Source: Saprospiraceae bacterium (GTDB lineage Bacteria > Bacteroidota > Bacteroidia > Chitinophagales > Saprospiraceae). From it: a DNA stretch of 38,267 nt. Each line of letters opens with the position of its first letter. The stretch's first letter is position 1. Position numbers and translations under genes: made by a program. The stretch lies in assembly GCA_020630955.1 (NCBI GenBank), contig JAHDIE010000035.1:1-38267 (forward strand), given 5' to 3'. Below the pieces are notes generated by a model. That model saw only the letters and a list, made by a program, of their open reading frames with translations. It was not told the DNA's origin and searched no databases. Below, piece after piece: positions 17,345 to 26,076 of this stretch.

Positions 17345-18934
17345 ATGAAGAATATAATCATAAAGTTAGTTGTACCTATTATTCTTTTTGCTAGTATCTG
17401 TGGATGTGAAAGAGATTTCGAAACGTTGAATAAAAATCCTTTTAAGCCCATCCAAACAGAGATTGGGCCCTTGTTTAATGGGGTTGTGCAATCGTTGACC
17501 TTGGGTTGGAGTGAGCAGTTGTATTTGCATAATGAAAGTTTGTACAAATTGACGCAGTTGGCTGCACTTAGTGCGACCACTTTTGACAACCCATCCATTG
17601 GAAAGGAAGAAGTATGGTCAAGGTATTATAGTAGTCTTACCAATATCAGAGATATTGAATCAAGAATAAATGATTTTGAAGGGGATTTAGAGGCAATGAA
17701 TAATGTCAAAGCAATGGTAAAGACCCTGTTGGCTTATAAGACATTTAGGTTGACAGATTTATTTGGAGATATCCCATTTTTTGAAGCAGGAAAAGGATTT
17801 GAAGGGGTGGAGTTTATACGACCTGGTTTTGATGCTCAAGAAGATATATACAAATTTCTGTTGGATGAATTAAAATGGGTGAATGATTTTGTTGATCCAT
17901 TGGCTGTCGAGACCTCAATGGGTTCTGATTATATTTCTCTAAATGGTTTTGATGTTCTTTTTGATGAAGATATGATAAGATGGGTGAAATTTGCAAACTC
18001 ATTGCGTTTGCGTCACGCATTGCGAATGTATGATGCAGACCCCACATTTGCAGAAATGCATATCAAAGATATCATGGAGAACAATCTACCTTTGATTGAC
18101 AAAAATGAAGATGTATTAATTACACCACGTTTGTTGCAATGGGATAATAAATCAGTTCACTGGTCCTTTAGAGAGCATCGTAAATTGAGGATGGGGAGTA
18201 ACATTTGGCGTAAATTTTCGGAGAATGATGAAATTGACGGAAGTGGAATTTATGACCCAAGAGCAAGAATCTTTTTTGAAACAAACAATGATGGGGAGTG
18301 GAAAGCTTTTCCGCAATTACCTGATGAAAATACCGAACCATCAGGTGGTGGTCCTTATCAAAGTGCAAGGGATGTAAATTATAATTTAAAAGGAAACGAC
18401 AATATTTATTCTGCATTCAATTATTATCTAATCAGAGATGAGCTAGATGTTCCAGAAATTATCATGACCTCTGCGGAAGTTAATTTTATTTTGGCGGAAT
18501 TATTTCTGAGAGGCCTTGGAGTGGAGCAGGACGAATCGCAAGCACGTGCTGCATATGATGCAGGAATTTCGCACTCTATCCAATTTTGGCATAAAATAGT
18601 TGATCAGACCCAAATTTGGGTCAATGCTCCACCTCCCCTTGGGGTCAATGGCGAATTTATAACCATTAATCATGATCAGGTTAGATTCAGTAATTCTGAT
18701 AACCCTATTGAATTGATTTATACGCAGCGGTGGATTGATTCTTTCAGGCAGCCTTGGGAGGCATATGCTTTAGGTAGAAGAACTCAACTTACTCCTGTAG
18801 AAGGAGATCGTATTGAACACAATAGATTCACTTATCCAGATTCAGAAGCAGAAAATAACCCTGAAAATTGGGCAGAGCAGGTGGCAAAAATGGGTGGCGA
18901 TACTGAAAAGACAAGGTTGTGGTGGATGAATTAA
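17345..18934 (+). CDS. SusD/RagB-family nutrient-binding lipoprotein
   Basis: The start is the ATG at 17345 (529 residues, MKNIIIKLVV), just after the SusC stop; the frame is open upstream but inside susC. A lipobox puts the acylated Cys at 21 (ASICGC). TPR-like helices carry the conserved SusD-like_2 features FRLTDLFGDIPFFEA (about 140), IYKFLLDELKWVNDF and IRWVKFANSLRLRHALRMYD, and the end shows IYTQRWIDSFRQPWEAYALG. As in other SusCD pairs it caps the SusC channel and binds the ligand outside the cell. Ligand is unknown, but the PNGase F-like gene 81 bases downstream hints at glycoprotein glycans or peptides. Confidence 0.93.
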   Translation: MKNIIIKLVVPIILFASICGCERDFETLNKNPFKPIQTEIGPLFNGVVQSLTLGWSEQLYLHNESLYKLTQLAALSATTFDNPSIGKEEVWSRYYSSLTNIRDIESRINDFEGDLEAMNNVKAMVKTLLAYKTFRLTDLFGDIPFFEAGKGFEGVEFIRPGFDAQEDIYKFLLDELKWVNDFVDPLAVETSMGSDYISLNGFDVLFDEDMIRWVKFANSLRLRHALRMYDADPTFAEMHIKDIMENNLPLIDKNEDVLITPRLLQWDNKSVHWSFREHRKLRMGSNIWRKFSENDEIDGSGIYDPRARIFFETNNDGEWKAFPQLPDENTEPSGGGPYQSARDVNYNLKGNDNIYSAFNYYLIRDELDVPEIIMTSAEVNFILAELFLRGLGVEQDESQARAAYDAGISHSIQFWHKIVDQTQIWVNAPPPLGVNGEFITINHDQVRFSNSDNPIELIYTQRWIDSFRQPWEAYALGRRTQLTPVEGDRIEHNRFTYPDSEAENNPENWAEQVAKMGGDTEKTRLWWMN

Positions 18935-19015
18935 TGAATTAGCCTCTTTGTATTAAAAGGAAAAGGAATAAAATATTTAAATTGAAGGAAATTATTAAAA
19001 AATACCTGAATTCAT

Positions 19016-21541
19016 ATGAAGCATTTTACACTGTATTCTCATCTAGCTGTTTTTTTATTTTGTTTAAGTATTCAAAACAAGAGTTATACGCAGTCCCAAC
19101 AATATTTGCATTTTGATAGACAAAATGATTTTGTTGAAGTACCCGATGCATCAAAATATATAGCCAATGGATCTGGATTAAGTTTGACTGGTTGGTTTTA
19201 TTGTGATGAATTGGCATATGGTCAAGGAATGTTTGGATTTAGAAATGGAGGAACTGGAGATGGAGAAATGTATATGATCCAATTGAGTAATGGGGTTTTA
19301 GAAAATAGGTATATTACTACTGGTGGATTTAGCGAATATGTAACTCCAGCTTTTACCGTGTTGCCAGAAACTTGGCAGCATTATGCTTGGGTTTGGGATG
19401 GTTCTCAAGTTCATTTATATCTAAATGGTGACTTGCTAGGTTCTGCAGCAGCGAGTGGAGTGCCCATTACTTCTACGGATACTCCGTTTGCAATAGGTCA
19501 ATTAATCAGTCCATTTAATTTTTTCTATGGAGGAAGAATAGATGAAGTTTCGATGTGGAGTAAGGCCATAACTTCTGAGGAGATTAAAGATATGATGGAA
19601 AATGAATTGGTGGGAGATGAAGAGAATTTGGAATTGTATTACAAGTTTAATCAAGGAGTGCCTGGTGCAGATAATAGTTCTATCAGTTTCCTTAAATGTG
19701 AAGTTGGAGATGGAGAGCGTGATGGAATATTAAAAAACTTTACTTTGAATGGAGAGTCTTCTAATTTTGGTGGTGAATTGGATAATAGTTTTCAAGCAAT
19801 TTCTTTTCCTTTAATAGGAGATAAATTGATTACAGATGCACCTTTTGAATTAGAAGCAGAAGCATCTTCAGGCCTTGAGGTGGTGTATACGATAGTTTCT
19901 GGGCCAGCATCAGTTTTAGGAAATACAGTGACACTTGACGGAACGGTTGGAGAAGTTGTTGTGCGTGCTGGACAACCAGGTGAAGGTACATTTGAAGCAG
20001 CAGAAGATGTTGAAGTTTCATTTCACGTTTTGGATCCTGAAACTTTTTTGCCTAGCTCCCAAGACAGGGCTCCTGTGGTAGCTTCAATAGTTGTAGCACC
20101 AAGTTTGACACCGATTCAATTAGCAACGATATCAGAAATAGGTTCTCCAGAATTGTTTAATGTACAAGAAGTGAATTTTGAGATCGATGGTGAGGTGGTA
20201 CCTGCAAAAGATTGGGGTAATAATCACTATACTGCTTGGTGGACACCACCGGCATACGGGCAATATACGATGAACATTGTTTCCACAAATAATTATGGAT
20301 TTAGTAGTACAACTCCAGTCGATTTTGAGGTTGTCGAAACCAATGAAGATGTGTCTTCAAGTGTAGCAACAGACATTCATCTGGATGTAAATGTAGGTTC
20401 GGAAACGGTAACTGCAGTATTGCCTTCTCATATTGGAGCATATGATCGGATCGTTGCAAATTTAGACATTGGTTGTCCTACTGGAGGTTGTGATCCATGG
20501 GATAGAGTATCTGGTGTAGAAATGAAAGGTCATGACGGAGTATGGCGAGAAGTGATTAGATACATTACTCCTTATGGTTTGGCTTGTAATCATGCTGTTG
20601 ACCTGACTGATTTTATGTCCTTGTTGCATGGACGTGTTGACTTTAGGTTTTATTTGGGTACCCAGGGTAATGGATTTTTATATACATTGAATCTTGATTA
20701 TCGAGCAGGAATTCCGGACTATGCCTATAGTCAAGTAACAGATATGTGGAATGCTAGTTATAATTTTGGAAATTTAGATAATCTTCAGCCTTATCCAAGT
20801 AAAGTTGTAAGTTTTGATGAAAACGCAGAAACTTCCATTTTGAAATTGGTAGCTACTGGGCATGGTTGGGGTGAAAACAATACGGGCAATGCAGCTGAGT
20901 TTCACGAAGACACTCATCATGTTATGGTGGATGGAGAAGAAGCCCATGCACATAACAATTGGTTAGATTGTGATCCGAATCCCGATGGTTGTAACAATCA
21001 ATTTGGTACTTGGTACTTTGATAGAGCGGGTTGGTGTCCTGGAGCAATAGCACCATGGAATGATTTTGATTTGACAGAATATATGGAACAGGGAGAGATT
21101 GCACTAAAATATCGATTGAATGAAAATTACATTGACTACTGCAATGCAAGCAATCCAAATTGTGTATCAGGTGTTACTTGTACGAACTGTAATGATGGAT
21201 TTAATCCTCATCTAATTACAGCTTCTTATGTCATAAGTAAAGGAAATCAGCCACTTGGAAATTCTAGTGTTGTTGGTGTTGATGATTTGGGCAATCAAAT
21301 TGCATTTAAGGTTTTTCCAAATCCAGCGGAGGACCAATTACATATTAGCTTTGATTCTAAGTCTAATGTTAGCAAGATTGAAATCTTAAATAGCTTTGGG
21401 CAAGTGGTAGAATCTTTTGATCAAAGCATTGGAAGTTTGGGAAGATCTATTTCATTAGAGGGATATCAGAATGGTGCTTATTTTGTAAAAGTATTTAGTG
21501 AGACTCATGAGGGAGTAGAAAGAATTGTTGTACTGAGATAG
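19016..21541 (+). CDS. T9SS-secreted LamG and PNGase F-like protein
   Basis: An 841-residue secreted protein: signal peptide (about 1-25), LamG/concanavalin-like domain (about 28-215, with LSLTGWFYCDELAYG and WQHYAWVWDGSQVHLYLNGD), an all-beta linker region (about 260-440), PNGase F N- and C-terminal domains (about 450-745) and a type A sorting domain (765-841, VFPNPAEDQLHISF to the end). Against PNGase F, GCDPWDR supplies the catalytic aspartate (D496, equal to Asp60) and NAAEFH the glutamate equal to Glu206 (E628), and RAGWCPG is conserved. The position of Glu118 is Gly548 (YLGTQ). It may remove N-glycans or have changed its reaction. It follows SusCD in one apparent operon. Confidence 0.88.
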   Translation: MKHFTLYSHLAVFLFCLSIQNKSYTQSQQYLHFDRQNDFVEVPDASKYIANGSGLSLTGWFYCDELAYGQGMFGFRNGGTGDGEMYMIQLSNGVLENRYITTGGFSEYVTPAFTVLPETWQHYAWVWDGSQVHLYLNGDLLGSAAASGVPITSTDTPFAIGQLISPFNFFYGGRIDEVSMWSKAITSEEIKDMMENELVGDEENLELYYKFNQGVPGADNSSISFLKCEVGDGERDGILKNFTLNGESSNFGGELDNSFQAISFPLIGDKLITDAPFELEAEASSGLEVVYTIVSGPASVLGNTVTLDGTVGEVVVRAGQPGEGTFEAAEDVEVSFHVLDPETFLPSSQDRAPVVASIVVAPSLTPIQLATISEIGSPELFNVQEVNFEIDGEVVPAKDWGNNHYTAWWTPPAYGQYTMNIVSTNNYGFSSTTPVDFEVVETNEDVSSSVATDIHLDVNVGSETVTAVLPSHIGAYDRIVANLDIGCPTGGCDPWDRVSGVEMKGHDGVWREVIRYITPYGLACNHAVDLTDFMSLLHGRVDFRFYLGTQGNGFLYTLNLDYRAGIPDYAYSQVTDMWNASYNFGNLDNLQPYPSKVVSFDENAETSILKLVATGHGWGENNTGNAAEFHEDTHHVMVDGEEAHAHNNWLDCDPNPDGCNNQFGTWYFDRAGWCPGAIAPWNDFDLTEYMEQGEIALKYRLNENYIDYCNASNPNCVSGVTCTNCNDGFNPHLITASYVISKGNQPLGNSSVVGVDDLGNQIAFKVFPNPAEDQLHISFDSKSNVSKIEILNSFGQVVESFDQSIGSLGRSISLEGYQNGAYFVKVFSETHEGVERIVVLR

Positions 21542-21560
21542 AAAAATAAATCGAATTTAA

Positions 21561-21609
21561 AAGCAGTCTGTTACTTGAAAGATCAAGTCAGGCTGCTTTT
21601 TATTTTTAA
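21561..21609 (+). terminator. Strong intrinsic terminator after the SusCD/PNGase F-like operon
   Basis: AAGCAGTCTG (21561-21570) pairs with CAGGCTGCTT (21589-21598) with one G-U pair. After a two-base bulge ACTTGA pairs with TCAAGT around an AAGA loop. The 16-bp hairpin is followed by TTTTATTTTT. It sits 19 bases after the stop at 21541 and just before the convergent GNAT gene ends at 21616. Confidence 0.88.
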
Positions 21610-21615
21610 AAATTT

Positions 21616-22170
21616 TTAATTCCAATCCCACAAAAGGATATTCCATTCACCTAAATGGTCTCTGTGGGTTTCTATGGTTTTAAATCCAACTTTTTCATGT
21701 GCCTTCATAGAGGGCAAGTTTGTTGTAGAAACTTCAGTGAGACAAAAATCGAATTTGTCAGAAAACAATTCTTTGTGTTTTTGATAAAGTAGGTAGAAAA
21801 TACCTTGTCTTCTGTATTCTTTTCTAACACAGATTTGGCCCATGACATAATAATTTGTTTCTCCAAGATTTTGATTATCGTATTGGATTTCTTCAAATAC
21901 TTCAAACATGGGTGATAAGCTTGGAATTTGGGTTTGGAATTCTTTAAGCATTACTAAAGCGTAGGCTACGACTTGATGATCATTTAATGCAATAACATGC
22001 CCTGTTTTGGCATTCATGGTTTCTAATAATTCAAAACTATGCAGTAAGGTTACAAATCCTTCTTTCGATTTAATAGAATCAGAAACATTTTGGAAATGAT
22101 TTTCATTTTGAATTTCGAGAATTTGCTGAAGTTCAGATTTGGTTTCTGCTTGTTTGAGTATTATTCTCAT
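21616..22170 (-). CDS. GNAT-family N-acetyltransferase
   Basis: A 184-residue cytoplasmic protein. The acetyl-CoA binding strand and loop read VMGQICVRKEYRRQGIFYLL, with the R-R-Q-G-I version of motif A at about 120-124 followed by a helix. Upstream, HQVVAYALVMLKEF is the central beta hairpin. The late TEVSTTNLPSMKAHEKVGFK is motif B, ending in the usual GF. The acceptor substrate cannot be told. Its ATG overlaps the stop of the VOC gene (ATGA), so the two are coupled and may act on the same compound. Confidence 0.88.
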   Translation of the reverse strand: MRIILKQAETKSELQQILEIQNENHFQNVSDSIKSKEGFVTLLHSFELLETMNAKTGHVIALNDHQVVAYALVMLKEFQTQIPSLSPMFEVFEEIQYDNQNLGETNYYVMGQICVRKEYRRQGIFYLLYQKHKELFSDKFDFCLTEVSTTNLPSMKAHEKVGFKTIETHRDHLGEWNILLWDWN

Positions 22171-22562
22171 TTTAATTCTACCAGCTGTATATAATTTCCG
22201 CAGGTATCATTTAAAACTGCAAAAATGACTGTTCCTGCATCCGTTGGAGGTGTTTTGAACTCAACACCTAAAGTTGATAATCTTTTAAATTCCTCATCGA
22301 TACTATTCACATTAAATTGAGTCCAGGGGATACCCGCTTTGAATAACTCATCTTGATAAATTTTTGCGGGTTTAAAATGAAGAGGTGCAGGTTCAAGAAG
22401 TAATTCTGGTCCATCTTGTTGATCTTTAGCAACCAAGGTTAGCCATCTGTTTCCTCCTCCCATATCAATGTCATGTTTTTTGATAAAGCCAAGTTTGTTG
22501 CTATAAAATTCTAGTGCTTTTTCTTGATCAGAAACAGGAATGCTTAGTACGCTTATTTTCAT
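22167..22562 (-). CDS. VOC-family (glyoxalase/bleomycin-resistance fold) protein
   Basis: A 131-residue one-domain VOC protein. It begins with the typical ISVLSIPVSDQEKALEFYSN and GFIKKHDIDMGGG, and ends with AVLNDTCGNYIQLVELK, where Glu near the C-terminus (QLVE) is the usual metal-ligand position; the first-strand His common in these enzymes is Ser here, so metal binding is uncertain. Many such proteins are uncharacterised lyases or dioxygenases. It is encoded between an unknown protein and a GNAT, with a four-base overlap to the latter. Confidence 0.85.
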   Translation of the reverse strand: MKISVLSIPVSDQEKALEFYSNKLGFIKKHDIDMGGGNRWLTLVAKDQQDGPELLLEPAPLHFKPAKIYQDELFKAGIPWTQFNVNSIDEEFKRLSTLGVEFKTPPTDAGTVIFAVLNDTCGNYIQLVELK

Positions 22563-22603
22563 TTTTGTTTTTTATTGTTAAACGATTGTCGACTTCAATA
22601 AAT

Positions 22604-23134
22604 TTAATTCCAATTAATTATATCTTCTATTAGAAAATTAGGTTCTGTGATGATAAATTTTTCTAAATCATCATGAAAGTAACTGGTAAAATTTTCTTTT
22701 ACCAATGATGCATATAAAATTTTGATTATTTTTTGATCCTTATAATTGTATTGTAATTTATTCAATTCCTCAAATCTTAATTTTACTTTTCCCCATTGAG
22801 GTGGTGCAGGAATTGGCTCATATTCGTCATAGTAACTTTGTATGGGAGTAGATATTCCTGAGTACTTTCTTACTACAAAGTCATTGCCTACTTCAAGTAT
22901 TTCTTCATGGGTAATGAGGTTAGACAATATTTGATCAAAATCAATGAACCTTTTGCATTGTTTAAAACAATCTACAAATGAATGAACATAATCTGGACTT
23001 AGTTCTCTATCAAATTTTCTAACTAAGATTTGAGTTTCTCCGGGATTGTAGCTTGTAAAAAACAAAGTGCCTAATTTGTGATCAGAGAATTTGATTAATT
23101 TTTTACGTTTCGAATATTCTTTGAATTCTATCAT
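22604..23134 (-). CDS. Hypothetical cytoplasmic protein
   Basis: A 176-residue protein without signal peptide or membrane span. It is rich in charged and aromatic residues, with an N-terminal strand-rich part (LGTLFFTSYNPGETQILVRKF) and a helical C-terminal part (LRFEELNKLQYNYKDQKI). I recognise no family and see no catalytic motif. It lies in a minus-strand series, 36 bases downstream of a lipoprotein gene and 41 upstream of the VOC gene, so it is probably cotranscribed with them. Confidence 0.6.
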   Translation of the reverse strand: MIEFKEYSKRKKLIKFSDHKLGTLFFTSYNPGETQILVRKFDRELSPDYVHSFVDCFKQCKRFIDFDQILSNLITHEEILEVGNDFVVRKYSGISTPIQSYYDEYEPIPAPPQWGKVKLRFEELNKLQYNYKDQKIIKILYASLVKENFTSYFHDDLEKFIITEPNFLIEDIINWN

Positions 23135-23170
23135 TTGAATAAAATTAATAAAGAAAATTTGTTTTGCTTT

Positions 23171-24190
23171 TTAGGGGATGGTGTAATCAATTATTATTTC
23201 TGATTGAATTTTTGTTTCAGGTTGAATGGTAATTGATTGACTTATGTTTGCAATATCTCCAGATGATGGTATTGCATTTTCATCGTTGTCAACAAAAACA
23301 GTAAGATAATAATTATCGGGATGTAAATAAGTGGTTAGATATGTTTCTTCAGTAGGAAAGATATCAATAGTTCTAATTACTTTCGTATTAATATTATGTA
23401 TGTTGACATTTCCATCAGGGGAAATTAAAGGTTCAGTAGAAATAAAGAATAACATTCTTTTATTGCTTGCATTTAAGCCTCTTGTCAATATAATTTCAAG
23501 ATCACTAACATAACCATGGTCGGATTTTGGAAATGGGTCAAGGCTTTCATCTAGGAATAGAGCAGAATCTGGATCTACGAGATCAATGAATTTATCGTTT
23601 AAATTTACTTCGGAAACTTCTTGAGGAAAGTTAAATAGATCAATAGCATTTTGTGCGAAAGAAGGATTCTCATTTGTCCCCTCGAATGACATGTGGATAA
23701 CTGGTTCATCTAAAGAGCCGCTATTGTCTTTATAAGCTTTAAAAAACAATTTGTCATTTTTAAATTCAAATTCTATATACGCTCGTTTTGCTCCACCCAC
23801 AGCATCTACCAAGCGGTAATAACTAGAGTTGTTATTGATTCGGGCCTGATCAAGAACAAAGTATGTGGCTCGATAAATTGAATTGAGCCATCCTCCATTT
23901 CTGGCCATGATTTGTTGTTTTCCTTCAAAGTCTGCGACAAACACTGAATTTATAATATTTGATTTGGTGGCACCTTCATAAATTGAGTGTGTGTGGCTAG
24001 ATGAGATAGGCCGAAAGTCAAAAGTAAACCAATCAAAATCTCCGAATGGAGTTTGGTTTGACCCTATCCAATGTCCATTTAATTCAGTTAATAATTCAAA
24101 TCCTAAGATAGGACTAGAATTCTGAGGTTCTTTGGAGCAAGAGTAGCTTATGAGAATTAGAAGCAGAGAAAGTATTAGTAGTGATCTCAT
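23171..24190 (-). CDS. Hypothetical lipoprotein
   Basis: A 339-residue lipoprotein with signal MRSLLILSLLLILISYSC (acylated Cys18). The first half is a lipocalin-like or beta-barrel pattern (LNGHWIGSNQTPFGDFDWFT, then a strand series including YIEFEFKNDKLFFKAYKD); the second looks like an Ig-like or fibronectin fold (YYLTVFVDNDENAIPSSGDI and SEIIIDYTIP). I recognise no family. It is the first gene of the minus-strand series that includes the VOC and GNAT genes and is divergent from the SEC-C gene. Confidence 0.65.
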   Translation of the reverse strand: MRSLLILSLLLILISYSCSKEPQNSSPILGFELLTELNGHWIGSNQTPFGDFDWFTFDFRPISSSHTHSIYEGATKSNIINSVFVADFEGKQQIMARNGGWLNSIYRATYFVLDQARINNNSSYYRLVDAVGGAKRAYIEFEFKNDKLFFKAYKDNSGSLDEPVIHMSFEGTNENPSFAQNAIDLFNFPQEVSEVNLNDKFIDLVDPDSALFLDESLDPFPKSDHGYVSDLEIILTRGLNASNKRMLFFISTEPLISPDGNVNIHNINTKVIRTIDIFPTEETYLTTYLHPDNYYLTVFVDNDENAIPSSGDIANISQSITIQPETKIQSEIIIDYTIP

Positions 24191-24358
24191 GTTTTATATA
24201 ATGTTTATTCAATGAGTTCCTTGTTTTTTCAAACGATGGTCAAGTAACTATTTGTATATTTTTATTAATATTAAATGATTAATTTAAGGAATTAATGGTA
24301 TGACTTATAAATTAAGAAAGGTTAATCATATTTTATCTTTTAGAATTTTTAATAAATA

Positions 24359-25990
24359 ATGAGCAAAAGAAAATTATATAAACAGCCTACATTTAGACTT
24401 CAACCCAATTTTTTTTCTTTAGAGGAAGCAGAAAACTTGGATGTGATCATTGATCTGTTGGAAGCTGATGAAGCTGAAAAACTAAAAGAAAGTGGGCTTG
24501 TCAAAGACCCTAAAGAGTATTCTTATGTTGTAAACTTTTATTCGGAATGGGATGAAGAGGAGCTCGAAGAATATTGGGCCAAAGCGTTTTTAAACACTTA
24601 TCCTACCAACCCATCTGCTAGACTATTATATAGTCAGTTATTATTTGATTACGAAAAAGGCATATATGAAGTAGAGCAAATCGATGAGCTCCTAAAAGAT
24701 GAAATTAGTCTTTTTCTAAAAGGGAAAGAAACGGGGGTGATGTATAATGATGGTGAGTATAAAGAATTAATTTTTTGGTTGTCAAGTTATTTTCGAGCTA
24801 ATGATAGAGATGAAGAATTGATTGAATTATACAGGTGTGCGATGGGGTTAAATGATATTGAATTGATGAGGGAGATTTCCTTTAAAATTCACAAGAAGGA
24901 AAGAGAAGCTATATATGAGGAAGAGAAAGATGAAGTTCTTATTGAATGTTTACATCCTATCCTTAGGGATCTAATGGAAGTCTTGTATGCCCAGCCAAAG
25001 TTTGATTTATCATATTTGTTGTTAAATAAGTTTACAGAAGATTTGTCAGCGGGGGATATTAAGTCATTGACAAATATTTCAGAGCTAGAAAACTTAGAGC
25101 AAGACCTGAATTGGGTTTTATGGGCAGGATTTATAAGGTTAGTTCATAGTCGCGGCTTTTATAATTTTGACTTTTGGTATAATACTTTGATGGTTGCAGC
25201 GCATTATAGGATGTACGATCATTTAGCGTTTTATCTATCGTTGATGAAATCACTGCCCGCAGATTTGCTTAGTGACTTGGTTGGAGATATTGGGTACGAA
25301 ATTTTGCATCAACCTTTTTCCATTCTTGCCTCTGAAAAGCCTGAAGTAATTGAAGAATTTATCATGGAGGTAGATTGCGAAGATCATATCAAAGCAATTT
25401 TTTATGAGGTTCTATGTTATACCTATCGATTTTCAAAAGATCAGAAAATTTTGGCCATTATCCAGAGAGTTTGGTTTCATGCAAAAAGAAATGACCATGA
25501 GTTACTTGGGTATTTAATTTATTCTACCATTGATCAAGAAATTCCTGGTTTTGAAGAAGAAATCAAGGAAGCATATGAAAAGAATCTTATTAATCTAAAA
25601 TATTTTGATAAGGTTTTGGATATGGAAGCTAATACTTTGATGAGGCAATACGATGCAAGTTCACTTTCTGAAACAAATTTGGAGTCCATGCTAAATGCCT
25701 TTAGATTACGAATATCTAGTTTGAACGAAAAGGGTGGCACATCACAAGAGCTCAAAGATCATATTGAAAATACTTTGAAAGAAGCAATAGAATACGATAA
25801 GTTCATGAATATTCGATTTGAACAAAAAATGGATATTGAATTTGACCACTTGCCAGACTTAGACCAGATTTTAGAATCTGAAACAAACCATGATCCGTTT
25901 GTTCGAAAATTTGAAAAAATTGGGAGGAATAATCATTGTCCATGTGGAAGTGGAAAGAAGTATAAAAAATGTTGCTTGGTAGATAATTAG
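24359..25990 (+). CDS. SEC-C motif protein with helical repeat body
   Basis: A 543-residue cytoplasmic protein, mostly acidic amphipathic helices, with no signal. The last 20 residues, NNHCPCGSGKKYKKCCLVDN, form a SEC-C zinc motif (CxCx8CC), which in SecA binds SecB and ribosomes, and in other proteins serves as a general protein- or nucleic-acid-contact module. The body has TPR-like repeat character (NTYPTNPSARLLYSQLLFDY). The role is not known; a helical scaffold with a SEC-C tail fits many stress or ribosome-linked proteins. It stands alone between divergent and downstream genes. Confidence 0.75.
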   Translation: MSKRKLYKQPTFRLQPNFFSLEEAENLDVIIDLLEADEAEKLKESGLVKDPKEYSYVVNFYSEWDEEELEEYWAKAFLNTYPTNPSARLLYSQLLFDYEKGIYEVEQIDELLKDEISLFLKGKETGVMYNDGEYKELIFWLSSYFRANDRDEELIELYRCAMGLNDIELMREISFKIHKKEREAIYEEEKDEVLIECLHPILRDLMEVLYAQPKFDLSYLLLNKFTEDLSAGDIKSLTNISELENLEQDLNWVLWAGFIRLVHSRGFYNFDFWYNTLMVAAHYRMYDHLAFYLSLMKSLPADLLSDLVGDIGYEILHQPFSILASEKPEVIEEFIMEVDCEDHIKAIFYEVLCYTYRFSKDQKILAIIQRVWFHAKRNDHELLGYLIYSTIDQEIPGFEEEIKEAYEKNLINLKYFDKVLDMEANTLMRQYDASSLSETNLESMLNAFRLRISSLNEKGGTSQELKDHIENTLKEAIEYDKFMNIRFEQKMDIEFDHLPDLDQILESETNHDPFVRKFEKIGRNNHCPCGSGKKYKKCCLVDN

Positions 25991-26028
25991 CTGGTTAAAG
26001 TTATTCGATTCAATTAATTTTTGTGGCA

Positions 26029-26058
26029 CTTAATATTACCTTTGGAGCTTAATATCAC
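26029..26058 (+). promoter_or_regulatory. Promoter region with -7 box and repeated CTTAATAT
   Basis: TACCTTTG at 26037-26044 is an exact TAnnTTTG -7 box, 32 bases before the ATG at 26077. It is overlapped and followed by two copies of CTTAATATNAC, at 26029-26039 and 26048-26058, a 19-base period. A TTTG at 26020-26023 is closer than normal -33 spacing. Confidence 0.5.
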
Positions 26059-26076
26059 AATCAAGAATAAATACAA

